This document shows positions 19,835 through 29,578 of a DNA stretch of 52,458 nt, one piece after another. Within the stretch, counting starts at the first letter, position 1, and each line of letters starts with the position of its first letter. This DNA comes from Comamonadaceae bacterium. GTDB lineage: Bacteria > Pseudomonadota > Gammaproteobacteria > Burkholderiales > Burkholderiaceae_C. Where the stretch lies: NCBI GenBank assembly GCA_947453965.1, contig CANGIQ010000021.1, forward strand, positions 1-52,458, in the 5' to 3' direction. The notes under the pieces were generated by a model. The model saw only the letters and a list, made by a program, of their open reading frames with translations. It was not told where the DNA came from and did no database searches. Made by a program: the position numbers and the translations under genes.

Positions 19835-19916
19835 ATCTAATCTGCGACACCGTCGCGTTGGCGCTCGGCCTTGTCATCCGAAAGTCCTAGAATTGCCCTC
19901 CACACAGAAGGACACC

Positions 19917-21212
19917 ATGGTTCCCCATCTCATCACCGCTCTGACGGGCCCGATCAACGAACTCGAACAACGCATCCTCGATTCCATGCCCGCCATTGAG
20001 CGCTGGTTTCGCTTGGAGTGGATGGAGCACACGCCGCCGTTCTACACCTCGGTCGACATTCGCAACGCAGGTTTCAAGCTCGCGCCGGTGGACACCAATC
20101 TCTACCCAGGTGGTTGGAACAACCTCACGCCCGAGATGCTGCCCTTGGCCGTGCAGGCTGCCATGGCTGCGATTGAAAAAATCTGTCCTGAGGCGCGCAA
20201 TCTGTTGGTGATTCCTGAGAACCACACCCGCAACATGTTCTATTTGTCGAACGTGGCGCAGTTGCAGCGCATTTTTCAGATGGCTGGGTTGAATGTGCGG
20301 ATTGGCTCCATCAATCCCGAGATCAAAGAAAACACCACGATTGAATTGCCCAATGGCGACAGCGTCACGCTCGAACCCGTGATTCGTGGCAAACGTCGTT
20401 TGGGGCTGAAGGACTTTGATCCCTGCACGATCTTGCTCAACAACGATTTGAGCGCTGGTATTCCGGGCATCTTGGAAGACCTGCACGAGCAATACCTGTT
20501 GCCACCCTTGCATGCGGGCTGGAGCGTGCGCCGCAAGAGCAAGCACTTCGAGTGTTACGAAGAAGTGGCCAAGCGTTTTGGCAAGTTGCTGGGCATCGAT
20601 CCTTGGCTGATCAACCCCATGTTCAACCAATGTGGTGAAGTTGACTTTGCCGAAGGCACGGGCATGGAGTGCTTGCAAACCAATGTGGATGCCTTGCTCA
20701 CCAAAATCAAGCGCAAATACAAAGAGTACGGCATTCAAGAAAAACCATTCGTGATTGTCAAAGCCGACAACGGCACGTACGGCATGGGCATCATGACGGT
20801 GCGCGACGTCAAAGACCTGGACGCTTTGAACCGCAGAACCCGTAACAAAATGAGCGTGGTCAAAGATGGGCAAACCGTCAACCAGGTGATCATCCAAGAA
20901 GGCGTGCTCACGCACGAGCGGTTGAATGATGCCGTGGCCGAGCCGGTGGTCTACATGATGGACCGCTATGTGGTGGGCGGTTTTTACCGCGTCCATGCAG
21001 ACCGTGGCATTGACGAAAACTTGAACGCGCCGGGCGCCAGTTTTATTCCCCTGGCGTTTGAGCAAAGTGCACACACGCCGCAACCCGGGGTCAAGCCTGG
21101 GGCCAGCACGCCCAACCGTTTTTACATGTACGGCGTCATTGGACGACTGGCCATGTTGGCTGCGAGTTACGAACTCGAAGCGACCGACCCCGAAGCTGAA
21201 AATTACGACTGA
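19917..21212 (+). CDS. gshA: Glutamate-cysteine ligase, proteobacterial GshA type
   Basis: GshA joins glutamate and cysteine, the first step of glutathione synthesis. The 431-residue sequence (start [20 protein letters not shown], with [21 protein letters not shown] and [15 protein letters not shown]) fits the separate proteobacterial GshA family and not the E. coli-type enzyme. The start is set by AGAAGGA just upstream; the frame extends 39 codons further but without a recognisable N-terminus. kup follows after eight bases and gshB after that. Confidence 0.93.
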   Translation: MVPHLITALTGPINELEQRILDSMPAIERWFRLEWMEHTPPFYTSVDIRNAGFKLAPVDTNLYPGGWNNLTPEMLPLAVQAAMAAIEKICPEARNLLVIPENHTRNMFYLSNVAQLQRIFQMAGLNVRIGSINPEIKENTTIELPNGDSVTLEPVIRGKRRLGLKDFDPCTILLNNDLSAGIPGILEDLHEQYLLPPLHAGWSVRRKSKHFECYEEVAKRFGKLLGIDPWLINPMFNQCGEVDFAEGTGMECLQTNVDALLTKIKRKYKEYGIQEKPFVIVKADNGTYGMGIMTVRDVKDLDALNRRTRNKMSVVKDGQTVNQVIIQEGVLTHERLNDAVAEPVVYMMDRYVVGGFYRVHADRGIDENLNAPGASFIPLAFEQSAHTPQPGVKPGASTPNRFYMYGVIGRLAMLAASYELEATDPEAENYD

Positions 21213-21220
21213 GGTTTTTG

Positions 21221-23092
21221 ATGGAACAACATGCTAAATCGTCGCTCGCGGCGCTGACTCTGGGCGCCATTGGCGTGGTCTATGGCGATATCGGGACCAG
21301 CGTTTTGTATGCGATGAAGGAAGTGTTTGGCTCGGGCCATGTGAACTTCACGCCTGACAACATCTTCGGCATTTTGTCGATTTTCTTTTGGACGCTCACC
21401 ATCATCGTGTCGTTGAAGTACGTGGCCTTGGTGCTGCGTGCCGACAACCATGGTGAAGGTGGTTTGGTCGCCATGTTGGCGCTCGCGTCCATGGCGGTCA
21501 AAGACCGTCCGGTGCTGCGTCATCGCATGTTGATTGTGGGTATTTTTGGCACCTGTTTGTTTTATGGCGATGGCGTGATCACACCCGCAATTTCGGTGCT
21601 CTCTGCGGTGGAAGGTTTGGAGGTGATTTCACCGGCTTTCAAGAAGTATGTGATTCCGCTCACCATCGTCATCTTGTTTGGTTTGTTCGCGGTACAAAAA
21701 CGCGGCACCAGCGGCATTGGTAAATTTTTTGGTCCCATCACGGTGGTGTGGTTTGCGGTCATTGCGGCTTTGGGTCTGTACCACATTGCCTCTCACCCAG
21801 AAATTTTGTGGGCCATCAGCCCGCACCATGCGATTCGTTTCATCATCGCTGAGCCTGAAGTCACCTTCTTGATTTTGGGTGCCGTGGTGTTGTGCGTGAC
21901 CGGTGGTGAAGCCCTGTACGCCGACATGGGCCACTTTGGCAAAACCCCCATTCGTGTGGCCTGGTTCTCGGTGGTCATGCCTGCATTGACCTTGAATTAT
22001 TTTGGTCAAGGCGCTTTGCTGTTGAGCGACCCCGACGCGGTTGCCAATCCCTTCTTCAACATGGCCCCTGAATGGTTGTTGCTACCTTTGGTGGTGTTGG
22101 CAACGGCGGCCACGGTCATTGCCTCGCAAGCCTTGATTTCAGGTGCGTTCAGTGTGACCAAGCAAGTGGTTCAGCTCGGTTTCTTGCCCCGCTTGCAAGT
22201 GCTGCACACCAGCGTGAAGGACACCGGCCAAATCTACATCCCATTTGTGAACTGGGGCTTGTTTGGCGTGATCGTGTTGGCGGTGATGATGTTCAAGTCG
22301 TCCAGCAACTTGGCCGCAGCGTATGGCATTGCGGTGTGTACCGACATGTTGATCACCACCGTGCTGACCTTCTTTGTGATTCGCTACGGCTGGAAATACC
22401 CGCTGTGGTTGTGCTTGGCTGCGACTGGATTCTTCTTCGCCGTCGATGTGGTGTTCTGGGCCTCTAACTTGCTCAAACTGTTTGAAGGCGGCTGGTTCCC
22501 CTTGCTGATTGCATCGGTCATCATGATGCTGATGCTCACTTGGCGCGATGGCCGCGGCATCTTGGCCGAAAAGCGCAAAGAAGACGCGCTGGACCTGGGC
22601 AGCTTTTTGGACGCCGTGTTCTTGTCGCCCCCCACACGTGTAGATGGCACAGCGGTGTTTTTGACCACGGGCAAGGGTTCAGTGCCTAACGCCATGCTGC
22701 ACAACTTGAAGCACAACAAAGTGCTGCATCAGCAAAACTTGTTTGTGAATGTGCAAAACCACGAAGTGCCCTGGATTGATGAGACTGAACGCTTAGAGAT
22801 CACTGCCTTGGGCCACGACTGCTGGCAAGTCGTGATTCATTACGGCTTCAAAGATGACCCCGATGTGCCCGGCGCCTTGACCCATTTGCGCGGGATGGGC
22901 TGTGAAGTCAGCCCCATGACCACCAGCTATTTCTTGTCGCGTGACAGCATCGTGCCCACCATCGGCACGGGCATGGCGCAGTGGCGCGAAAAACTGTTTG
23001 CGCAAATGCACCTCAATGCCAGCTCAGCTGCTGATTTCTTGAATTTGCCGAGCAACTCCGTGGTGGAGTTGGGCAGCAAAATTGAAATTTAA
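21221..23092 (+). CDS. kup: Potassium uptake protein Kup
   Basis: Kup is a proton-coupled low-affinity K+ importer of the inner membrane. The 623-residue product starts with the conserved [19 protein letters not shown]. It shows about 12 hydrophobic helices to residue about 430 and then a hydrophilic C-terminal domain with [21 protein letters not shown]. Length matches the family (622 in E. coli). GAGGT precedes the ATG; the TTG just before it is ignored. Its position between gshA and gshB, with four- to eight-base gaps, suggests joint transcription of K+ uptake and glutathione synthesis. Confidence 0.95.
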   Translation: MEQHAKSSLAALTLGAIGVVYGDIGTSVLYAMKEVFGSGHVNFTPDNIFGILSIFFWTLTIIVSLKYVALVLRADNHGEGGLVAMLALASMAVKDRPVLRHRMLIVGIFGTCLFYGDGVITPAISVLSAVEGLEVISPAFKKYVIPLTIVILFGLFAVQKRGTSGIGKFFGPITVVWFAVIAALGLYHIASHPEILWAISPHHAIRFIIAEPEVTFLILGAVVLCVTGGEALYADMGHFGKTPIRVAWFSVVMPALTLNYFGQGALLLSDPDAVANPFFNMAPEWLLLPLVVLATAATVIASQALISGAFSVTKQVVQLGFLPRLQVLHTSVKDTGQIYIPFVNWGLFGVIVLAVMMFKSSSNLAAAYGIAVCTDMLITTVLTFFVIRYGWKYPLWLCLAATGFFFAVDVVFWASNLLKLFEGGWFPLLIASVIMMLMLTWRDGRGILAEKRKEDALDLGSFLDAVFLSPPTRVDGTAVFLTTGKGSVPNAMLHNLKHNKVLHQQNLFVNVQNHEVPWIDETERLEITALGHDCWQVVIHYGFKDDPDVPGALTHLRGMGCEVSPMTTSYFLSRDSIVPTIGTGMAQWREKLFAQMHLNASSAADFLNLPSNSVVELGSKIEI

Positions 23093-23096
23093 AACC

Positions 23097-24044
23097 ATGC
23101 ACATCCTCTTCGTCGCAGACCCGCTGTCGTCCTTCAAAATTTACAAGGACAGCACGTTTGCGATGATGCGTGAAGCGCAGCGGCGTGGCCACCAGGTCTT
23201 GGCCTGCGAACCGCAAGACATCGTGTGGCAAAGCGGCCAACGTGTCACGGCCCGCGTGCAGCGCGTGCACCTGACGGGCCATGCCGAGGCGTGGTATGAG
23301 GTGCAATGCATCGACGAGCAGATGGCGCTCAGCCGTTGCGATGCTGTGGTGATGCGCAAAGACCCGCCCTTTGACAGCGAATACTTCTACGCCACGCACT
23401 TGCTCGAACAAGCCGAGCGCGAAGGCGCCAAGGTGTTCAACAAACCCAGCGCTTTGCGTGATCACCCCGAGAAGCTGGCAATTCTGGAATTCGCCCAATT
23501 CATCAGCCCCACCCTGGTCACCCGCGACCCACAAGCCGTGCGGGCTTTTCATGCGCAGCACCGCGACATCATCTTGAAGCCACTCGATGGTATGGGCGGC
23601 ATGGGCATCTTCCGCGTCAAAGACGATGGTCTGAACTTGGGCGCCATCATTGAAACCCTCAACCGTGATGGCGCGCAAACCGTGATGGTGCAAAAGTTCA
23701 TCCCCGCCATCGACAAGGGCGACAAGCGCGTGCTCGTCATCGGTGGTCAGGTGGTGCCCTTCTGCTTGGCGCGCATCCCACAAGGCGGCGAAGTGCGCGG
23801 CAACTTGGCTGCAGGCGGCAAAGGCGTGGCCCAAGCCATCTCTGCACGTGATCGCGAAATTGCCGAAGCGCTCGGTCCGGTGCTCGCGCAACGTGGCCTG
23901 CTGCTGGTGGGCTTGGATGTGATTGGCGACTGCCTGACCGAGGTCAACGTCACCAGCCCCACGTGCTTTCAGGAAATCTTTGATCAAACGGGCTTTGATG
24001 TCGCGGCGATGTTCGTCGACGCGCTAGAAAAAGCGGCGGCTTAA
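23097..24044 (+). CDS. gshB: Glutathione synthetase
   Basis: GshB adds glycine to gamma-glutamylcysteine. The 315-residue ATP-grasp enzyme opens with MHILFVADPLSSFKIYKDST and has the VMRKDPPFDSEY motif. The ATP-grasp loop KPLDGMGGMGIF and the metal-binding end LTEVNVTSPTCFQEI are also present. The ATG comes four bases after the kup stop and has no clear ribosome binding site, so translation may depend on kup. Downstream lies a large palindromic element and then the convergent amidotransferase gene. Confidence 0.96.
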   Translation: MHILFVADPLSSFKIYKDSTFAMMREAQRRGHQVLACEPQDIVWQSGQRVTARVQRVHLTGHAEAWYEVQCIDEQMALSRCDAVVMRKDPPFDSEYFYATHLLEQAEREGAKVFNKPSALRDHPEKLAILEFAQFISPTLVTRDPQAVRAFHAQHRDIILKPLDGMGGMGIFRVKDDGLNLGAIIETLNRDGAQTVMVQKFIPAIDKGDKRVLVIGGQVVPFCLARIPQGGEVRGNLAAGGKGVAQAISARDREIAEALGPVLAQRGLLLVGLDVIGDCLTEVNVTSPTCFQEIFDQTGFDVAAMFVDALEKAAA

Positions 24045-24063
24045 ACCCGACAGCCAATCACCG

Positions 24064-24150
24064 AAGCCAGCAGGCGCCCTGGCGCAACACGGCTCGTCGT
24101 CGCTAACGCGCCTCAATGTCGCCGTATTGCACCAGGGTGCCTGCTGGCTT
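24064..24150. repeat. Large palindromic element between gshB and the amidotransferase gene
   Basis: Bases 24064-24093 and 24121-24150 form a 30-base inverted repeat with only three differences, all transitions. The loop is 27 bases (starts TCGTC, ends ATGTC). It fills most of the 156-base space between two convergent genes, and the rest of that space shows nothing. RNA from either strand would fold into a long hairpin, so it could act as a bidirectional stop, though no T-run follows. It resembles the element inside leuS. Confidence 0.8.
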
Positions 24151-24200
24151 GAGCAACACAACAGCGGCTGCGAAACCTTCAGTACTTAAGTCTTGAACAC

Positions 24201-24980
24201 TCAGGCCTTCAACACTTCACCGTCCACAAACACCTTCAACTCGCCGGGCAGGAATGGGGTCCATGTTTCGTTGGTGGTTAACGGCGCTGTGACCACCACT
24301 GCTACACGGTCATCCGGCGATGCATGCTCCGCAAAATTGATGCTCATGTCTTGGTCGCTCAAGGTCGCTTTCGCAAACGGGTGCTTGCGTTCCACGTAGC
24401 ACAGGTGGGTTGATGCATGGGCCCACAGCGCTTGACCGTTGGAGAGCAAAAAGTTGAAGGTGCCGAACTTGGCGATGTGCGGCACCAATTCGCGCAGCGT
24501 GAGCGTGAGTTCTTGCACCGAGGGCACGCTGGCGTGTGACTTGGCCAGCTCTTGCATCAACCAGCAAAACGCTTGCTCGCTGTCGGTTTGCCCGACCGGC
24601 TTGAAGTTGCCGTGCAAACGCGGGGCATAGTTTTCCAAATTGCCGTTGTGTGCAAACACCCAGTAGCGGCCCCAGAGCTCACGCACAAAGGGATGGCAGT
24701 TTTCCAACGACACCACGCCTTGGGTGGCTTTGCGAATGTGTGAAATCACATTGCGGCTTTTGATCGGGTACTTGCGGATCAACTCGGCCACGGGCGAGGT
24801 GCTGGCGGGCAAGTGGTCAATGAAATGACGCAGGCCTCGGTCTTGTGCTGACCCTTCAAAGAAGGCGATGCCCCAGCCATCGGCGTGGTGATCGGTCACC
24901 CCCGCGCGTTGTGCAAATCCCGTGAAGCTGAAGGTAGCATCGGTGGGGTTTTTGCAGTTGAGTCCTAGCAGTTGGCACAT
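24201..24980 (-). CDS. Class II glutamine amidotransferase, YafJ-like
   Basis: The 259-residue protein begins MCQLLGLNC; Cys2 becomes the N-terminal nucleophile after Met removal. HADGWGIAFF, SHIRKATQG and VFAHNGNLENY are the Ntn-amidotransferase glutaminase motifs, and QTDSEQAF follows. There is no synthase domain, so it belongs to the YafJ/EgtC-like group whose acceptor is generally unknown. It starts 18 bases after the MFS exporter gene on the same strand, so the two may share a transcript. It should not be read as a known ergothioneine enzyme, since no egt genes are near. Confidence 0.85.
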   Translation of the reverse strand: MCQLLGLNCKNPTDATFSFTGFAQRAGVTDHHADGWGIAFFEGSAQDRGLRHFIDHLPASTSPVAELIRKYPIKSRNVISHIRKATQGVVSLENCHPFVRELWGRYWVFAHNGNLENYAPRLHGNFKPVGQTDSEQAFCWLMQELAKSHASVPSVQELTLTLRELVPHIAKFGTFNFLLSNGQALWAHASTHLCYVERKHPFAKATLSDQDMSINFAEHASPDDRVAVVVTAPLTTNETWTPFLPGELKVFVDGEVLKA

Positions 24981-24998
24981 GGTAAATCGTTCAAAAAT

Positions 24999-26462
24999 TT
25001 AAGCATGCGTGGAATGAGGCGCTTCGCGGATCCGCCATGCCGCCAGCAAGGCCAGCGAACAGGTGGCAGCCAACATCAAAAACACCTCGTCAAACGCTGC
25101 CAATCGTGCAGGCGATGTGATGGCGTTGGTCAAGGTGTCGCCGTGTGCGCTCAAACGCCATTCCAGCAAAATGCCGCACAAGCTCACGCCTGCAGCGCCG
25201 CCCAACATGCGCAAGAAATTGATGGTGCTGGCGCCTTGTGGAATCATTTGTTTGTCCAACGACCGCATGGCACCAATGTTGAGCGAGGGCAGCACAAAGC
25301 CCAGTCCAATGCGCCCCAAGATGGCCAAGGCCACCAGTACCCACAGCGCAGTCTGCAGATTGACGATGCACATCAAGGCAAAAGACAGCGACAGCAAGGT
25401 CAACCCCACGCTGACCAAAATATGTGTGGGATGGGTGCTGGAGTAGCGGCCCACCACCGCAATCGTGACCGCCAACACCAAACCTGCTGGCAGCATCAGG
25501 GTGCCCACGTGGCTGGGCGAGAGCCCCAAGCCCAATTGCAAATACACCGGAATCAAATAGGTTGAGCCAAACAGGGCGATGCCATAGGTGAACGCCACCA
25601 GGGTGCCCATGGCAAAGGTGCGGTGTTTGAACAAGGCCAAGTTCATCAAGGGCAAACCGCCTTGCGCTGCTTGATGGCGTTGCCAAGCGACAAAGCCGAT
25701 CAGACAGGCCAAGGCCATGGCGATCAAGCCGGTGGCCAACCCGGCTTGCCCACCATGCAAGGTCACCAAACCGTTGAGCAAACACAAGGTGCCTACTGTG
25801 GCCAAAGCCAGCCCGCCCACATCCAGGCTGGGGTTACCGTGGTTGGCGCTCACGCCACCGGGTGCGGTGGTGGGCACATAGCGCAGCGCCATCCATAGCG
25901 AGCCCAAGCAAAACGGCACCACCATGAAAAACAGGGAACGCCAGCCCATCCAATCCACCAACAAACCGCCAATGCTGGGACCAATCGCTGGCGCCAGCAC
26001 CACGCCCATGCCAAAAAAGCTGTTGGCGCGTCCTTGCTCCGCGGTGTCAAAGGCACGCAAGATGATGATGGCTGGAATGGGCTGCACCACACCAGCGGCC
26101 AGGCCCTCGGCCACACGTGCCACCAACACCAGGTTGTAGTCGCTCGAAATGCCGCCTGCAATGCCTGCCGTCATCAACAGCACCATGCAGCCCATGAAGG
26201 TGCGGCGATAGCCAAAGCGCACCAGCAACCAAGGGGTGGTGAGCATGGACACCGTCATGGCCACCATGAAGCTGGAGCTCACCCACTGGGCGCGCTCCTG
26301 ACCGATGCCAAATTGCACGCTCATGTCGGGAATGCCCACGTTCATGATGGTCGATGAAATGATGGCCGCCATCGAGCCAATCATCACCGTCACCAACAAC
26401 AGCCAGCGATGTCGCGTGCCGTAGCGGCTTTGCAGTTCAGCGAGGGACCCAGCTTCGTTCAT
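24999..26462 (-). CDS. MFS exporter, DHA2 (EmrB/QacA) family
   Basis: The 487-residue protein shows about 14 hydrophobic segments. The MFS hallmarks are an N-terminal SSTIMNVGIPDMSVQFG (TM1) and the loop motif RFGYRRTFMG between TM2 and TM3. It probably exports drugs or other small compounds by proton antiport; the substrate cannot be told. The start at 26462 is chosen because it overlaps the stop of the upstream CWC gene in an ATGA, which implies coupling. No MFP (EmrA) or TetR gene is next to it. Confidence 0.88.
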   Translation of the reverse strand: MNEAGSLAELQSRYGTRHRWLLLVTVMIGSMAAIISSTIMNVGIPDMSVQFGIGQERAQWVSSSFMVAMTVSMLTTPWLLVRFGYRRTFMGCMVLLMTAGIAGGISSDYNLVLVARVAEGLAAGVVQPIPAIIILRAFDTAEQGRANSFFGMGVVLAPAIGPSIGGLLVDWMGWRSLFFMVVPFCLGSLWMALRYVPTTAPGGVSANHGNPSLDVGGLALATVGTLCLLNGLVTLHGGQAGLATGLIAMALACLIGFVAWQRHQAAQGGLPLMNLALFKHRTFAMGTLVAFTYGIALFGSTYLIPVYLQLGLGLSPSHVGTLMLPAGLVLAVTIAVVGRYSSTHPTHILVSVGLTLLSLSFALMCIVNLQTALWVLVALAILGRIGLGFVLPSLNIGAMRSLDKQMIPQGASTINFLRMLGGAAGVSLCGILLEWRLSAHGDTLTNAITSPARLAAFDEVFLMLAATCSLALLAAWRIREAPHSTHA

Positions 26463-26695
26463 GTGTGGTGGCTTGTTGACGCTGGCTGCGCTTGTGCGCA
26501 GGCAGCACAAATGCAGGCTTTGCGTTGCGCGTGGGACGGCACGCGTGCCAACAACTCAGGCGAAAAATGCACATTCACGCACCAGCAGGCGGCGGGTTGG
26601 CCGCTGTCTTGGGCGCTCGCCATGGCGCACTTGTTGGGCTTGCCGCACAAGGGGCAAGCGCAAGGGTCAGGTGCGGTGAATGTTGGCGTGGACAT
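26459..26695 (-). CDS. Cysteine-rich CWC family protein
   Basis: The 78-residue protein has nine cysteines (residues 12, 14, 17, 23, 37, 39, 61, 63, 66). The first set is PCACPLCGKPNKC, the middle one contains the CWC motif (AACWCVNVHF), and the last is CICAAC. This pattern is that of the small CWC family, likely a zinc-binding fold of unknown function. It overlaps the MFS gene by four bases. The minus-strand -10-like TACACT ends seven bases before its ATG, a weaker example of the leaderless pattern. Confidence 0.85.
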   Translation of the reverse strand: MSTPTFTAPDPCACPLCGKPNKCAMASAQDSGQPAACWCVNVHFSPELLARVPSHAQRKACICAACAQAQPASTSHHT

Positions 26696-26733
26696 ACGCC
26701 TGAGTGTAGCGAGGCACGCCCTGTTGGAGCGGC

Positions 26734-26749
26734 CTGCTCATCTGAGCAG
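26734..26749. repeat. Short hairpin upstream of the CWC gene
   Basis: CTGCTC (26734-26739) and GAGCAG (26744-26749) flank a four-base loop in the 67-base gap between two minus-strand genes. No T-run follows on either strand, so a terminator call would be weak. Confidence 0.3.
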
Positions 26750-26762
26750 CCGTGTGTGGGGT

Positions 26763-27158
26763 TTATTCGCCCGGCGCGGGACGCACGGCGACCACAAAGT
26801 GTTGGGTATCGCCAAAGCATCCGGGCAGACCTTGGTGTTGTTCGTATTCCAACACCACTTTTTTGCCAATGCTGGCATTGATCTGATCGGCAACCGCCAC
26901 GTCGCGCACGGTGAACTCAAGTTTTTCAGGGATCGTGGGCATCACCGCCAAGGCACGAATTTGCTCGCCCTCCCAGGTCTTGCAGATCCAACCTTTGTAG
27001 GACAGCTTTTGCACATAGCCCACGCTTTCGCCTTTGGAGTAGGTGAAGTGGTAGGCGAACAGCAGGTAGAGACCGACGGCCAATGTGGCCGTCAGCACCA
27101 AACCGACCAAGGTGCGAAGTGCGAAACGAACGAGTGTCGGAATGAAGTGAGAGGTCAT
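26763..27158 (-). CDS. Conserved small membrane-anchored hypothetical protein
   Basis: The 131-residue product has one N-terminal membrane helix (about residues 10-37). A periplasmic or cytoplasmic domain follows, with SVGYVQKLSYKGWICKTWEGE and a later Cys in GLPGCFGDTQ; the two cysteines may pair. I recognise the KGWICKTWEGE type of motif only as that of uncharacterised proteobacterial proteins. The TTG at 27164 is not used because TATCAT ends six bases before ATG 27158, again the leaderless geometry. The function is unknown. Confidence 0.8.
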   Translation of the reverse strand: MTSHFIPTLVRFALRTLVGLVLTATLAVGLYLLFAYHFTYSKGESVGYVQKLSYKGWICKTWEGEQIRALAVMPTIPEKLEFTVRDVAVADQINASIGKKVVLEYEQHQGLPGCFGDTQHFVVAVRPAPGE

Positions 27159-27164
27159 GTCCAA

Positions 27165-27170
27165 ATGATA
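27165..27170 (-). promoter_or_regulatory. -10-like element TATCAT, six bases before the small membrane protein
   Basis: The minus strand reads TATCAT-TTGGAC-ATG (ATG at 27158). The hexamer matches the -10 consensus at five of six positions. It lies just after the glcB terminator, where a new promoter is needed, so the case for a real start here is better than from sequence alone. Confidence 0.5.
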
Positions 27171-27182
27171 GTGGCTTGATCC

Positions 27183-27210
27183 AAAAAAAACGGCTTCCGT
27201 AGAAGCCGTT
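27183..27210 (-). terminator. Rho-independent terminator after glcB
   Basis: On the minus strand a nine-base stem (AACGGCTTC with GAAGCCGTT, 27189-27210) with a four-base loop is followed by eight T (27183-27190, as A on the plus strand). It ends the glcB transcript 26 bases after its stop. Confidence 0.93.
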
Positions 27211-27235
27211 TGATCAAAATCAAGTGAGGTGCCGC

Positions 27236-29455
27236 TTAAGCAACGTCAGCCTTGACTTTCAAGCGCCATGCGTGCAGCAAAGGCTCGGTGTAGCCGCTGG
27301 GCTGCTCTTTGCCTTTGAACACCAAGTCCAGTGCCGCTTGGTAGGCTGCACCGTTGCTGAAGCGACCAGCCATTTTTTGGTACAGCGGATCGCCTGCGTT
27401 TTGCTTGTCCACCACCGAGGCCATGCGTTTGAAAGTGGCTTTCACCTCAGCAGGCGTCACGATGCCGTGTTGCAACCAGTTGGCAATGTGTTGGCTGGAA
27501 ATACGCAGCGTGGCGCGGTCTTCCATCAGGCCGACGTTGTGGATGTCGGGCACTTTGGAGCAGCCCACGCCTTGGTCAATCCAGCGCACCACATAGCCCA
27601 AGATGCCTTGCACGTTGTTGTCCAGCTCTTGCTGTTTGTCGGCAGCGCTCCACTTGGGCTTGGCCACCACGGGCACTTGCAGCAGGTCGTTCAAGAGGCT
27701 GTCACGCACCTTGTTGTAGTCCACCTTCTCCAACTCTTTTTGCACGTCGGTGACTTTGACCTGGTGGTAGTGCATGGCGTGCAGCACGGCCGCTGTCGGG
27801 CTGGGCACCCACGCTGTGTTGGCGCCGGCTTTGGGATGCCCAATTTTTTGCTTCAACATTTCGGCCATCAGGTCGGGCATGGCCCACATGCCTTTGCCGA
27901 TTTGCGCCTTGCCACGCAAGCCGCAGGACAAGCCGACCAACACGTTGTTCTTCTCGTAGGCTTGAATCCAGGCGCTGGACTTCATGTCGCCCTTGCGCAT
28001 CATGGGGCCTGCGTACATGGCAGTGTGCATTTCGTCGCCAGTGCGGTCCAGAAAGCCGGTGTTGATGAAGGCCACGCGGCTGGCCGCTGCGGCGATACAG
28101 GCTTTCAAGTTCACGCTGGTGCGACGCTCTTCGTCCATGATGCCCAGCTTGACGGTGCTGTCTTTCAAGCCCAAGACCTTCTCGACGCGGCCAAACAATT
28201 CAGCGGCAAAGGCCACTTCAGCAGGGCCGTGCATTTTGGGTTTGACGATGTAGACCGAACCGGTGCGCGAGTTGCGAATGCCGTTTTTGCCGTGGCCTTG
28301 CAAGTCGTGCAACGCGATGGCGGTGGTGATCACCGCGTCCATGATGCCTTCTGGAATTTCGTGCACCTGGCCGTCTTTGCCTTTGTAAAGAATGGCAGGG
28401 TTGGTCATCAAATGGCCCACATTGCGAAGGAACAGCAGCGAGCGGCCATGCAACTTGACAGGCTTGCCGTCTTTGCCGGTGTACACGCGGTCAGCGTTGA
28501 GACCGCGGGTGAAGGTCTTGCCATTTTTCTCAACCGATTCGGTCAAAGTGCCTTTGACGATGCCCAACCAGTTGCCATAGGCCAACACCTTGTCTTCGGC
28601 ATCCACCACGGCCACCGAGTCTTCCAAGTCCAAGATGGTGGACAAGGCGGCTTCCACAATCAGGTCGCTGACGCCTGCAGCGTCCGAGGCGCCAATGGGC
28701 GTTTTGCGGTTGATCTGAATGTCCAGGTGTAAACCGTTGTGTTGCAACAGCACCGAAGAAGGTGCAGCGGCATTGCCTTGGAAGCCGACGAATTGGGCTG
28801 CTTTGGCCAGTTTGCTGCTCTTGCCGTTTTTCAACGACACCACCAACTCGCCATTCACCACGGCGTAGCCGGTCGAGTCAATGTGCGAACCACTCTTGAG
28901 GGGCACGGTGCGGTCAAGCACATAGCGTGCGTACTCAATCACTTTGGCGCCGCGCACGGGGTTGTAGCCCTTGCCTTTTTCTGCGCCGTGGGTTTCGGGC
29001 AAGGCGTCGGTGCCATACAACGCGTCATACAAAGAACCCCAACGCGCGTTGGCGGCGTTCAAAGCGTAGCGGGCGTTGAGCACGGGCACCACCAGTTGCG
29101 GGCCGGCTTGCAAGGCCAATTCGGCGTCCACGTTTTTCGTGGTGGCCTTAACCTTGCCAGGTTGTGGCACGAGGTAGCCAATTTTTTCCAAAAACTTGCG
29201 ATAGGCCTTCATCTTCTTGATCGGGCCAGGGTTCTGTGTGTGCCATGCATCCATGGCCGACTGAATGCGATCACGCTCAGCCAGCAAGGCAATGTTTTTG
29301 GGCGCCAGGTCTTGCACGATGGCGTCAAAACCTTTCCAAAATTTTTCGCTGCTCACACCGGTGTCTGGCAACACTTTGGCCTCGATGAAACGGTGCAAGG
29401 GCGTGGCGACTTGCAGGCTGTGAACCTGGGTGCGTGAGGTGGCGGCTTGGGTCAT
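27236..29455 (-). CDS. glcB: Malate synthase G
   Basis: GlcB condenses glyoxylate with acetyl-CoA to malate for growth on glycolate, glyoxylate or acetate. The 739-residue protein matches the monomeric G form (about 720-730 residues) in length. Typical segments are [39 protein letters not shown] and [16 protein letters not shown]. The start at 29455 is taken because AAGAGAGA precedes it and MTQAATSR is a plausible N-terminus; the open frame extends 12 codons more. No glycolate oxidase or isocitrate lyase gene is adjacent. A 9-base inverted repeat upstream may be regulatory. Confidence 0.96.
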   Translation of the reverse strand: MTQAATSRTQVHSLQVATPLHRFIEAKVLPDTGVSSEKFWKGFDAIVQDLAPKNIALLAERDRIQSAMDAWHTQNPGPIKKMKAYRKFLEKIGYLVPQPGKVKATTKNVDAELALQAGPQLVVPVLNARYALNAANARWGSLYDALYGTDALPETHGAEKGKGYNPVRGAKVIEYARYVLDRTVPLKSGSHIDSTGYAVVNGELVVSLKNGKSSKLAKAAQFVGFQGNAAAPSSVLLQHNGLHLDIQINRKTPIGASDAAGVSDLIVEAALSTILDLEDSVAVVDAEDKVLAYGNWLGIVKGTLTESVEKNGKTFTRGLNADRVYTGKDGKPVKLHGRSLLFLRNVGHLMTNPAILYKGKDGQVHEIPEGIMDAVITTAIALHDLQGHGKNGIRNSRTGSVYIVKPKMHGPAEVAFAAELFGRVEKVLGLKDSTVKLGIMDEERRTSVNLKACIAAAASRVAFINTGFLDRTGDEMHTAMYAGPMMRKGDMKSSAWIQAYEKNNVLVGLSCGLRGKAQIGKGMWAMPDLMAEMLKQKIGHPKAGANTAWVPSPTAAVLHAMHYHQVKVTDVQKELEKVDYNKVRDSLLNDLLQVPVVAKPKWSAADKQQELDNNVQGILGYVVRWIDQGVGCSKVPDIHNVGLMEDRATLRISSQHIANWLQHGIVTPAEVKATFKRMASVVDKQNAGDPLYQKMAGRFSNGAAYQAALDLVFKGKEQPSGYTEPLLHAWRLKVKADVA

Positions 29456-29497
29456 GAAGAAATCTCTCTTAGAAAACAAAACAAATGGCAAAAAGGG

Positions 29498-29548
29498 AAT
29501 TCAAGACGAATCTTAGAGGATGGTCATGCTGAGATTGCATCTTGAATT
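29498..29548. repeat. Inverted repeat upstream of glcB
   Basis: AATTCAAGA (29498-29506) and TCTTGAATT (29540-29548) are perfect nine-base arms 33 bases apart, in the 123-base gap between the TehA-like gene and glcB. The similarity continues imperfectly inward. The spacing of about four helical turns centre to centre would suit two sites of one regulator on the glcB promoter. This is inference only. Confidence 0.45.
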
Positions 29549-29578
29549 TTCGTGGAGTCGTGACAAATACGGGGGTAA

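Noticed and set aside
19887..21083. 398-codon minus-strand open frame opposite gshA
   Set aside because: It is a shadow with His/Val-rich composition; gshA on the plus strand has the ribosome binding site and conserved motifs.
27224..28732. 502-codon plus-strand open frame opposite glcB
   Set aside because: It is a shadow of the malate synthase frame with no recognisable domain or start site.
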